Source: Temnopleurus reevesii
Taxonomy: Eukaryota; Echinodermata; Echinoidea; Temnopleuroida; Temnopleuridae
Assembly (NCBI GenBank): GCA_036244855.1
Contig: BQKZ01008561.1
Location: 1,089-26,048, forward strand
Reading direction: 5' to 3'
Length of the DNA stretch: 24,960 nucleotides
Part shown: piece by piece, positions 8,077 through 16,849 of the stretch
Layout of the letters: each line of letters opens with the position of its first letter
How positions within the stretch are numbered: position 1 is the first letter of the stretch
The notes under the pieces: generated by a model
Told to the model about the DNA's origin: nothing
The model's database searches: none
Seen by the model: only the letters and a program-made list of their open reading frames with translations
Position numbers and translations under genes: made by a program

Positions 8077-10427
8077 CTGCAAAAGGGGGAAGATAAATTT
8101 AAAATATATGATTGAGTTTGAGGCATTATGATGTAATAATAACTTGTTTGCACTTCTTGTTTGCACTTACATATACCCCAGAGGGCGCTCAAGGCACTTG
8201 CAATCTAATGACTCATTCACGAATCTCACTTTTTTTGTCCTTTCTAAAGCTCATACATTTCTATTGATGTAACACCTGTAGGGCTCTGATTTATATAATT
8301 TTGTTTATTGTTGTCATAGGGCCTCCAAGGACAATGTTTCAATCACTGATGGAGTTCCATAATGAAACAAGGTCCGGACGGATGGACAGACGGACGGACA
8401 ACCCGAAAACATAATGCCTTCGGCACCACCTTACGGTGGCGGAGGCATAAAAACAATATACATGTACATGTACATAATAAAAAATTAAATATAATAAATG
8501 AAACAAAAAAACATTGGCCCACGGGATTCGATGGTTACGTTTATCTCAAAAACATTGGGCCTCTGATCCTTAGTGTCTCTGGGATAATGAATATGATACA
8601 GAACCATTCTTGCCTTCTTTTCAATATAAGGAGTGTTGTTCAAAATACTGCAAATCAATTCAACTTTGTAAATTGTATCATGCGTCTTCATTCACGCACG
8701 GTATGCGCATTTAACAAGACGCACATGAAACAACAATTTTGATTGGTGAGTTCCGATCGACTGCAACTTGCAATCTGTTGAGGGTTTGTAAAAAACAGTA
8801 CCTATTAAATATATTCCATAGAACAATTTATGTAACAGTAATAAATGGAACAAGAATCTTCTACTTTCATCTACTTTGAAGTGCCTTTAGCTAATCTTAT
8901 GATGGATTAGTATAATTGCTTGATGATATGTTTTCTTTCAGGAATTATATAGCATAATATCTGAAGAATACTACGATAGGTGATAAAGTCATTTTTTGAA
9001 GTGGTAACATAGTTCTACATTACAAATCATTCTAAGTTGGAGATTACTCTAAATGGCTATACATGTGTGAAAGTGAAACTGGTGCCGTTAAATAAAAGTC
9101 ATAATATTTCTACCAATCTTAGTGATAATAGTGTGAATATCATTTTGAAAGTACATAACTAAAAAAAGCTGGGGATCTCTTTTTAATTGTACCACGTCAG
9201 AATGGTCACACTTTTCACAATGTGTACATTCAGCATGTATTTAAGAGTGATCTTTCCTTAACTTTTTGAAGCCAGAAGGAGTGCACAACAAAGCTAAATT
9301 TAATAATCTGTAGGTATATCTTTCTAATTCCTGCATAATAATAAATTCTTTGATGTGTGAAAACTATGTAACATGGAAAAATGTATGTACTAGGTTGATA
9401 TGGTTCAAATTTGAAGTACATGTATTTATGCAATTTGTTCCTAACATTGTGGATCAACAATAAAATTAATGTGTATGTGTCTATATCTGGCTTCTACGCA
9501 CCGGATAAAAATACAAAACTAAAGATTGTAGTGGTGCTGCAAAATGACATGAAAATCATTTGTGTAACAGCGAAACAAACTAAAACTAAAACACAAACAC
9601 AGATCTTCATATAACATTTCTCTTTTCTTTCACTATAACCTTACCAACAATGTTATCCATCGAGCTGGGGTCATTCCCTAGTTTAATGAAGTAAATACAA
9701 TATCATATCATATCTTGCAATTTTCATGATTTTCTTATTTTGACCTGAATACTCAATCTCTAACATATGAACATTGTGTTGTATTGTACATGTATACTTT
9801 ACAGTCCCTCTGAACATACCATTTTCACAATGGAAAAGACATATGCATACATATACTTCTTTGTCATACGAAACAGGTAATCACACTCGAGCAGAGAGAA
9901 TATTCACTGCTTGCAGTGGTTGTTTCTAAATTGGGTAAGGTACAATATTCCACCCTAGCAAAATGTAATGAGTAAAACTGGTATATATCATATTACCTTT
10001 GATGGTTAATAATTTGGGGCAAACATGAATAAATTTGACTGCATTACAAAACTGGTTGAATGAAATATATATCAAACCTATGAATTATAAGAATGAAGCA
10101 AAATTATACACAAATTTATACTTAATTTTCAAAATGGCAAATTCGAGAGGCAGGTTTACTATTACATGAAAAGTTAATGCATTCTTTATACAAAAAAATT
10201 GTTCTTGACAACTTGAAAGCTTGCCCGAGGCTTGACCACATGTCAACAAGTAATGTATGCTAATTCGAAGTTCAATTGTTACTGACCGGGTTAAGGAATA
10301 CTACGTTCCTAAAGTCTTTGGCAAAAAACAAAAATAAATTTGAATATATTGGTAAACCTGCCTACAGCCTTTCAACAAAAATACTCAACAGAAAGAAAAA
10401 AGAAAAAAAAAAACAGAAAAAACTCAC
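8077..10427. other. Laminin intron (about 2.35 kb)
   Basis: This intron lies between two coiled-coil exons. It carries an ACGGACGGACA-type repeat and an imperfect hairpin near 8360-8450. Otherwise it is AT-rich with many TACATGTA motifs. No coding exon, RNA gene or complete transposon was recognised from 8460 to 10427. Confidence 0.55.
8369..8450 (+). repeat. Interspersed repeat end: ACGGACGG tract and hairpin
   Basis: A short GGACGGATGGACAGACGGAC tract is followed by an imperfect hairpin at 8414-8447 (ATGCCTTCGGCACCACC against GGTGGCGGAGGCAT). A related sequence, CACCACCTAATGGCGG then AGAGGCATAA, occurs at 6688-6715. The two instances show that this is a dispersed repeat, probably the end of a non-autonomous element whose class could not be decided. 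Confidence 0.5.
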
Positions 10428-10613
10428 TTGAGTTCTGGGATGAAGCCATCCTATCATTAGCTTCCTGGATCGTATCACTGAGACCCTCGAGCTTCGCTTT
10501 CACGGGTCCGGCACGAGCATTCACATCGTCGGCAGATGCTTTCGCGTCGCTGGCCAACGCTTCTGCAGCCATGGCGGTGTTTGCTGCCCCCTGAGCAAGG
10601 TTTCCAAGATTGG
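10428..10613 (-). CDS. Laminin alpha chain, coiled coil (exon D)
   Basis: This 186-bp exon has acceptor ctcgttttag before 10613 and donor CAA|gtgagt after 10428; phase 1 at both ends. It encodes 62 residues of Ala-rich amphipathic helix, such as ANLGNLAQGAANTAMAAEAL, then ADDVNARAGPVKAKLEGLSD and TIQEANDRMASSQNSS. Alternating small and hydrophobic positions fit the laminin domain I/II coiled coil. A Gly-Pro pair in the middle would kink the helix. There is no cysteine. The protein runs on in phase to the exon at 8076-7922. Confidence 0.88.
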
Positions 10614-11191
10614 CTAAAACGAGGACGAGATAATGATATCCATTCAAACAAGCTGAAAAATCAAACTAGATTGTTGATCTTTAAATCATCAAAGATCAGA
10701 CAGCTCCTCCAATTATCAATGAGTTTAACAATGAAAATCAATGATTATATAGACACAATTCAAATTTTCACATGAACATTCAACTTTATATTGAAGGCTA
10801 TTTTTTTGTGGAGGGAGGAAGGTCTATATTAGTGTTTCACAATATTACACTATCATCATCGATATCGCCGTTATATATCACCATATCATGTCCCCATGAA
10901 TTATTGTAGGAAATTTTTTAGTAACTGCCAACTTGTCATATTTTTGGTTGTTTTGTTGTATTGAAGGTGAAAATAATTCATATTCATGTTGGCGGTTTGG
11001 TGGTACAATTTCATCTTCACCACAGTACCTCATGCGTCTCAATATGCCTTGATGATGGCATGATAACATTAATCATAGGAATGCTCTAAACTCATTTCAA
11101 AAGTCTTACTTTGTACAAAACTCAAAATTTTCAAAAAATAGTTGGGACGAACCTGGACTTGTTTTTACCTCTCCCAAAACAAAATGCTTAC
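10614..11191. other. Laminin intron, no recognisable content
   Basis: This intron lies between the EGF-like exon and the following coiled-coil exon. It is AT-rich with a small run of ATCATC near 10851-10861; no transposon or exon was recognised. Confidence 0.5.
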
Positions 11192-11278
11192 CAATATCAC
11201 AGTTGTCTCCTGAGTATCCAAGTCTGCAACTGGTGTCAGCTGGGTCGCATTCCGTGATGATGTCACAGTTACTGGATG
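11192..11278 (-). CDS. EGF-like four-cysteine exon within the laminin coiled coil (exon C)
   Basis: This 87-bp exon has acceptor ttccatccacag before 11278 and donor ATTG|gtaagc after 11192; phase 1 at both ends, matching both neighbours. The 29 residues contain SSNCDIITECDPADTSCRLG and YSGDNCDI, with spacing C-x5-C-x6-C-x8-C. The C-x8-C ending with G-Y-S-G resembles the last loop of an EGF module, and phase 1-1 is typical of shuffled EGF exons. Only four of the usual six cysteines are present, and the spacing does not fit the eight-cysteine laminin EGF (LE) module. Canonical laminin alpha chains have no such module between coiled coil and LG1. It may be an inserted module, an alternative exon, or a cysteine-bearing coil insert. 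Confidence 0.72.
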
Positions 11279-11418
11279 CTGTGGATGGAAATGAAAACAG
11301 AAAATAAGATCAGATAACTTCAGAATATGCATTTATATTCCCGTCATCACGATCATCATCATTCCCTATCCCCATTATCATCACCAGTATGATCCCATCA
11401 TCATCATCAGCACCACCC

Positions 11419-11453
<35 letters not shown>

Positions 11454-11553
11454 CCATCATCATCACCATCATCATCATCATCATCATCACCATTATCATC
11501 CTTATTAGCATCATTGTATTCATCATCGGCATAACCATCACCATCACCATCAG

Positions 11554-11588
<35 letters not shown>

Positions 11589-11607
11589 CCATCGCCATCG
11601 CCATCAC

Positions 11608-11649
<42 letters not shown>

Positions 11650-11911
11650 TGTCATCATCATAATTAGCAGGTATACCACTATCCTGACTATCACCACTGC
11701 CACCACCACCCATAATCCTCAACATCAGTAGCAGCATCATCATCATCATCATCACCATCCACCTCCACCACCATCATCATCACCATCACCATCGCCATCG
11801 CCATCGCCATCGCCATCGCCATCGCCATCGCCATCGCCATCGCCATCACCATCACCATCATCATCATCATCATCATCATCATCACCACCATCGGAACTCC
11901 CCAGCGCTTAC
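11279..11911. repeat. Intron filled with CAT and ATCGCC repeats
   Basis: Nearly the whole intron from 11340 to 11890 is an impure CAT/CAC microsatellite on the plus strand. A pure hexamer block (ATCGCC)n lies at about 11791-11846. The poly-Asp, poly-Met and Met-Val/Met-Ala frames on the minus strand are translations of this repeat and are not genes. The array ends about 20 bp from the donor of the exon at 12028-11912. Confidence 0.92.
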
Positions 11912-12028
11912 GTGAGGGAATAGCTGCGATGCCTCTCTCGATCTCTGCAAGTCCGTCTTCGACAGCATCCAAGTTATCCTTCACCATCTCGACCTCCTGT
12001 TCGACATCATTCAGCTGATCCCGGAGAT
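11912..12028 (-). CDS. Laminin alpha chain, coiled coil (exon B, copy A)
   Basis: This 117-bp exon has acceptor tcactctcctag before 12028 and donor TCAC|gtaagc after 11912; phase 1 at both ends. It encodes LRDQLNDVEQEVEMVKDN followed by LDAVEDGLAEIERGIAAIPS, a strong heptad-pattern helix with no breaks until the final Pro. Its 5' 88 bp are repeated without a single difference at 18946-19033, while the introns next to the two copies differ by roughly 15 percent by eye. Its upstream partner in transcript order is the microexon seen whole at 20396-20373 and in part at 18944-18936. Confidence 0.9.
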
Positions 12029-12932
12029 CTAGGAGAGTGAGACGAACAGATTTCCTTTATTGATATTCATGATAAGCTACTTGACCCTTTGACTACAGTG
12101 TCACCTTTTCATATTTTTACTTCATCATTTTTGCAGTATTAGAAGTATTAGAAGACAAAGATGATTTACTTAGTCTCGCAAACAATATCTTAGCAGATAT
12201 GTTGGTGACAGACCTTTCAGTGTTACTGTTTTCTAAATACTATGTACATGTATTGAAATAAGTTCACTTTGAAAATCAGGCAGTTGCCATCCCTCTCTTC
12301 CTTGTAATGAGATAACATCATGACAGTAAAACAACATCCATCTTCAATTTATAAACTGTTATTTTGTTTATTTTAAGACTTTGACAACTCCCTATAACTG
12401 TACGCTTTGTGTATGTCTTCTTTAATCGATTTCGTGTGATAACATTAGGCCACTCTTGGCAAAAGGGCAGTATAAGAATTAAAGAAAAACAAATTATCTA
12501 TGTGTATTAATCACATTAATAACACACCATTAGAAAAATAAGAAAGAGAAGAGTGTGTTCAGAATGTTTTCCTACCTTCAGTGTGATTTGTAAATATGTT
12601 TTGAAATCAATTAGTAGTTTGAATGTGCAAAATTAGTTGTTATAATCTGATAGGTTCTGATGAAGAGTTAATGGAATTTATTTGGGACCTTGTAAAAATG
12701 AAACATGAGAAATTTAATAATGGGGAAAAAACCCTCATTCAAAATAAAGGTCAGACATAATCTGATGTGAATACAATTTGCTAACATTTCAATTAAATTT
12801 TGATGCAATGGCAGATTTTTAAGGGCCAATATAATGAGTTAGTTCAAAGAATGAATGTGTATTACAGTTTATGTAGACTAAGAATTTATATGCAAAAATA
12901 TGAAGAGGATATTTGGAAATTATGATCTAGAA
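12029..12932. repeat. Intron, copy A of the duplicated segment (left half)
   Basis: This intron stretch upstream of exon B (copy A) is homologous along its length to 19034-19975, with many small indels. Shared landmarks include GTGTCACCTTTTCA, CATCATTTTTGCA and CACTTTGAAAATCAGGCAGT. It ends where DIRS element 1 is inserted; homology resumes at 18570. A degraded SINE-type tail (GGCAGTATAAGAA) lies near 12465. Confidence 0.8.
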
Positions 12933-12969
12933 CAGTAAAATTAGCACTAATTTTATTATTTAGGAGATA

Positions 12970-13139
12970 ATCGCATGACCATTTCTTACCTTTGCTTTGT
13001 TCCCCAGGACAATGCTAAGACCGAAACTAACAAAAGACAAAGCTATCCTTATATCGCGCCCCCCTGATTCCCGCCTCCGCCTGCCACCGCGAGGTGGCGC
13101 TATATAAATATAGATCTCCATTTTAACTCATTCTTCACA
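12970..13139. repeat. Left inverted terminal repeat, DIRS element 1
   Basis: About 170 bp running from ATCGCATGACC to CATTCTTCAC, closely matching the inverse complement of 18389-18556. It includes CAGGACAATGCTAAGACCGA and GCGCTATATAAATATAGATC. The outermost part, 12933-12969, is unique to this end but is repeated in the ICR. Confidence 0.92.
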
Positions 13140-13197
13140 ACCCGTACTACTATCCTAAGGACGCAGGTTGGGGGCCGGTGGGGGGGGGGGGGGGGAT

Positions 13198-13294
13198 AAG
13201 AGAGGGTCATGCGATTATCTCGTAAATAATAAAATTAGTGCTAATTTTACTGATTTACTTCAATAATCGCATGACCCTCTCTTACCTTTGCTTT
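13198..13294. repeat. Internal complementary region (ICR), DIRS element 1
   Basis: The left half (13198-13252) is the inverse complement of the element's left end, 12933-12986. The right half (13253-13294) is the inverse complement of its right end, 18528-18569. The two meet at TTTTACTG|ATTTACTT. Together they reproduce the junction of a circularised element. In the DIRS1 replication model an ICR templates completion of the ends and circle closure (family knowledge). The two halves can also fold on one another through GGTCATGCGATTAT / ATAATCGCATGACC. Confidence 0.9.
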
Positions 13295-13396
13295 AAGTCA
13301 TGTTACTGACCAGCACCGACAACCCTAGGGCGGAAAAAGAAGGCGAGAGGAGGAAGAGGGCTAGGAGGATTTCGGGAGCCTCGCCGCTGCAATTAC

Positions 13397-14382
13397 TTAG
13401 CGCCGAGATCCAAAAAGCTCTTTACCCACGCAGACGTCGCGAAGATAGAAGGAAAAGAAGGAGTTCTTAGAACGCCAAGAGGCTGCCTTCATAATGTCCT
13501 CCGTGCGAACGTCCGCGAGGAGGGCCCCTGACGACCTGATACTCTTGTATCGTGCGTTCTAGGCTCTCTCCCAGAAGCTTAGGCTTCGGGCCCGCCGCCT
13601 CGATACCCTCGACGATCCACCGAGCGATGGGAGAGGGGGAGGCAGCCGAGGACGGCCTCTTCGTGATGACAAAGGTTTGTCGTACGAACGTAGAGGCCGA
13701 GACTGGGGCAAGTGTCACTTGAGTGCCCTTGACGGGACACCAACCTTGTCCTCAGGATTAGAGGAGAAGTGGAGAGCTTTGCGAGAGATCTCCACTGGGC
13801 CCGAGACATGCGATTGATGCTTGGCAATGCGGCGGTCTCTGGGCTAGCGAACCCCACGAGGTTAGAACCTCGTGTGCCCCGCAGCTGTGGTCAAGGCGTG
13901 GATAGCACTATGACCCGAACCGCGCCACCAGAAGCACCGTCTTCACGGTCAGGTGGAGAAGGGGGCGTCACCCCAGGGTTCGGATGGAGGCGAGCTAGAT
14001 TTCTAGAACCTTAGGCAGGCTCCACGTTGGGGCTAGAGATCTGGGCGTCGGTCTCTTCAGAAGGAAAGACCGTAGAAGTGGCCTAATTCTAAGGAGTCCA
14101 ACCTCGAGACCCGTCCGGCAACCCATTGTGGCTAGCCACACTGGCAGAACGGTAGCCTCTGATCGTGGGGAGAGAGCCTTGTCGAATATGGATTGCGAAT
14201 CCGTCTATGACAGTGCAAGATGCTTCCTTGGGGAGGACGCCTCTCTCCACACACCACTCGTCGAAGGCCGTGATACGAGAGTTGTAGACCTTGCGGGTCG
14301 AATCTCGCCTACTCTCTGCGAGGAGCGAAGGGGCCTTAGCCGAGAACCTCGGCCCTACTAATCCCGCCCCGACCGCGGCCAC
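13397..14382 (-). pseudogene. DIRS element 1 tyrosine recombinase (broken)
   Basis: The first 97 codons stay open (14382-14089) and encode the N-terminal core-binding part, with STRKVYNSRITAFDEWC and a PTIRGYRSA block shared with element 2. Beyond that, homology is split over several frames: an LTVKTVLLVA block near 13950, in-frame stops just after, ARWIVEG near 13620, an HDTR motif near 13545 in one frame and FFSFYLRDV near 13450 in another. The HxxR pair and the catalytic Tyr are therefore still recognisable but not on one frame. The stop at 13399-13397 follows directly. The product would have been the integrase-type recombinase that inserts the circular DNA. The start is uncertain, since this frame probably overlapped the RNase H frame. 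Confidence 0.8.
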
Positions 14383-14479
14383 GCAGTCAGGTGAGGACGG
14401 TCCGGGTCCTCCGAGAGGAGCCCGGGAGTGGTTAGCTCACGACGTCCGGCCAGGGGCAGAGACCACGGCTCGTCGATCC

Positions 14480-15930
14480 GGAGATCGAGTAGGCATGGAA
14501 CCCACGGTCTGCCCGGCCAGTTAGGGGCGATCAGCAGAATCTGAGCTCTGTCCTCCCCGTTGATGGGGACACGCGGGCTCGGATTGGAGGGAGGGAAGGC
14601 GTAAGGACGCAGATTCCCCCCAGCTGATCGGGAACGCGTCGCGGGCTCCCGCGTTCGGATCCCAGGTCATGGCACCGTACCTCGGTAAACGATGGTTGAT
14701 CTCGTTTGCGACAGGTCAAGGTCGGAAGGCCCCCATCTCTCAACGCGTAGTGGAAGAGAAAATGGTGAGGAGCCCTTACCGACGGAAGGGATCTGCCCCT
14801 GGGTAGGAAGTCTGCGGTGAGCCTTTCCTGGCCGGGGAGGTGTGTGGTTGACGGGAGGAACCCCGCGTCAGGCACCGCTCCCAGAGGCGGATCGCTACCC
14901 GATTCAGTCTCCACGAGTGCGTCCCTCCTTGGCGGTTGATGTGCGCCGCCTCCCTCACATGTCGTGAGGATGAGGACGGAGTAACCTTTCAGGCCATCCT
15001 GAAGCGACTCAGGGAGGCCTGAACCGTCATCAACCCCAGAGCATTGATCTGGGGAAGGGTACTCAGGTGAGACCAATCCCCCGCAACGTAAGTCCCTTCG
15101 CCAGACCGCCCCCTCCCTGAAGTGAAGCGTCTGTGATGACGGTCACTGAAGGGAGGGGACTGAGGCAGGACTTGTCCCTGGAGAGGGGGCGGGTGTTCTT
15201 GCCAGGGCCCAGAAGACGGGTCGCCTCGCGTGAGAGGGGACCGACTTCCCGAGGTGGCACTCCCTGTGTGAAGTACAGACGGAGGTGGCACTGGAAAGGG
15301 CGCAAGAGAAGGCGGCAGTTTGGACGAGATCCGTCCACTGGCCAGGAGGCCGCAAAGCAGCTCCACACCTTCGCCCTGGACCGGGGGACAGGGCTGGGCT
15401 GTCGGCGCAGCTCCCCTTGTTCCGAAGCCGCGCCACTTGGGCGGGCAACGTCCAGTTCGGCTCTCAAGTAGGCAGGCTTGCGGGTTGGAACAAGTTTCTT
15501 TGTCCCAATCGACCGCGACGCCCCAACTCTGCGTCCACAGGAGGAGGACCTCTACATGTTGTAGGGGGGTCCTTCGAGCTGGCTACCAGTCGCCAGTCGT
15601 CCAGGTAGACATGGAGTCTGAGCCCCTGCTCCCGAAGAGAGTCCGCAAGGGCGCCGACCACCCGTGTGAAGACACGTGGGGCCGGGCTCAGTCCAAGTGG
15701 CAAGACTCGGTAACGAAGGTCTTGCCGAGAACCGAAAGCCCCCGAGGTCCCCGATGCGGGATGAATAGGTACGCGAAGGTACGCATCCTGCAGATCGAGG
15801 GGCACCACCCCATCCCCTGCCCGAAGCGAGGGGAGGAGCAAGGCCAACGAGTCTAGTACGATAAGCCTCGTCGGGGGTGCGCAGATCGAACCTCTGTTGG
15901 GGAGCATTCTGAGCTTCCCCGATCTCTTCG
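14480..15930 (-). pseudogene. DIRS element 1 reverse transcriptase / RNase H (broken)
   Basis: The palm is readable in 15907-15464 with PLDLQDAYLRVPIHP (motif A) and VYLDDW (motif C, about 15611-15594). The frame shifts soon after, and the thumb (SWGVAVDWDKE) is found in another frame near 15520. RNase H is split: ITDASLQG near 15140 in one frame, then SHLSTLPQINALGLMTVQAS near 15050 in another. The position that is Glu in element 2 (VLEMMAV) is Gly here (ALGLMTV), so a catalytic residue also seems lost. Further segments related to element 2 follow to about 14480. The element could not make an active enzyme from this copy. Confidence 0.82.
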
Positions 15931-15942
15931 GTATGACGAAGT

Positions 15943-15993
15943 CACTGCCTCACCGATCTCGAGTCGTAGCGAGACTAGATGCGGTAGGCGTAG
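15943..15993. repeat. 51-bp direct repeat, copy 1 (3' end of ORF1)
   Basis: The sequence CACTGCCTCACCGATCTCGA to GATGCGGTAGGCGTAG recurs with a few changes at 16798-16849. On the minus strand the long ORF1 frame stops inside this copy. Confidence 0.85.
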
Positions 15994-16808
15994 TTCCCCC
16001 TAGCCCCGCCGTCCGGCCCGAAGACGGGAACCGGCGGAGGTGCTGGGGGAGGGCCCTTGTCACTCGCGGCCGGCGGCAGTGCCGGAGCCGAGCAACTCTG
16101 CCCACCCGACCTGGGTTGGTCCCGACGCCAGAACCCGTGCACAACGGTGGGGTACGGGCCGTGACCCTGGTGGTTCGGCGCCGGCGGCGCTACCCACCAT
16201 GGGTCCGGGTAACCGGGGGTCTTCCTTCTACTCCTAACTCGTTTCGTAGAGGAGAGAGGCTGGGTAGGCTGCCAAGCCGCGGAAGCGGCGGGGTAGCCAC
16301 GGCACCTGCGGGAGACTAGGGCGACAGGAGGGAGTAGGATACTGTCAAGCTCCCTTGCGTCATCCGTCGTACCATTCAGGTCAACCGAACGGGACCGAAT
16401 GGGCAGTGGCATTGCCAAGAAGGCAGAGGGTCGCCAGAGCGGATGCCCCCTTCTACCTCTTGCAACTGTGGTCGGCAGGTTGGTAGGCCTTGGCCCCTCA
16501 CACCCAACCGAGAAGCCTCCTTGGAGGCTCTCTAGGTGTGAGCGACGCCTCCGTGGGGCGTCGTCGAACCCAAGCTGCTCCCGCGCTTCCTGACGGAAAG
16601 GCTTCCGTAGTGCCGTCCCACCGAACAGTAGTAGCCGTCCCACCGACGCAGTCCCCAGCAGAAGCTGGGCCGGTGTGAAGAGCTTGAAGACTCCACCACC
16701 GGCACTGTCGCGCCTGCAGTCATGAGCGGGCTGAGGCGGAGGGAGTGCCGGTGGGCCACGATCACCAGACACCACCGCTGTGGCGTCGGGTTCCAGGCAC
16801 TGCCTCAC
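15975..16808 (-). CDS. DIRS element 1 ORF1 (Gag-like, tentative)
   Basis: This is the longest uninterrupted frame in element 1 (277 codons from a GTG; it is open about 19 codons further upstream, to a TGA near 16867). It precedes the reverse transcriptase, the position of ORF1 in DIRS elements. The N-terminal half has blocks such as FTPAQLLLGTASVGRLLLFG; the C-terminal half is rich in Pro, Arg and Ala (for example PPPAPPPVPVFGP), as basic disordered Gag tails can be. There is no ATG start and no recognised domain. The region is GC-rich, where long chance frames are common, so the assignment rests mostly on position. Confidence 0.4.
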   Translation of the reverse strand: MRQCLEPDATAVVSGDRGPPALPPPQPAHDCRRDSAGGGVFKLFTPAQLLLGTASVGRLLLFGGTALRKPFRQEAREQLGFDDAPRRRRSHLESLQGGFSVGCEGPRPTNLPTTVARGRRGHPLWRPSAFLAMPLPIRSRSVDLNGTTDDARELDSILLPPVALVSRRCRGYPAASAAWQPTQPLSSTKRVRSRRKTPGYPDPWWVAPPAPNHQGHGPYPTVVHGFWRRDQPRSGGQSCSAPALPPAASDKGPPPAPPPVPVFGPDGGARGNYAYRI

Positions 16809-16849
16809 CGATCTTGAGTCGTAGGAACGACTAGATGCGGTAGGCGTAG
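16798..16849. repeat. 52-bp direct repeat, copy 2 (5' end of ORF1)
   Basis: This is the second copy of the 51-bp repeat at 15943-15993. The two are about 855 bp apart and bracket the ORF1 frame almost exactly. Confidence 0.85.

Noticed and set aside
11381..11987. Poly-Asp, poly-Met and Met-Ala repeat proteins on the minus strand
   Set aside because: They are the translations of a CAT/ATCGCC microsatellite inside a laminin intron.
12933..13294. A separate foldback transposon inside the left end of element 1
   Set aside because: The inverted repeat of 12936-12983 with 13207-13254 first looked like a small foldback element. The right half of the same block matches the far end of the DIRS element, which identifies it as the ICR.
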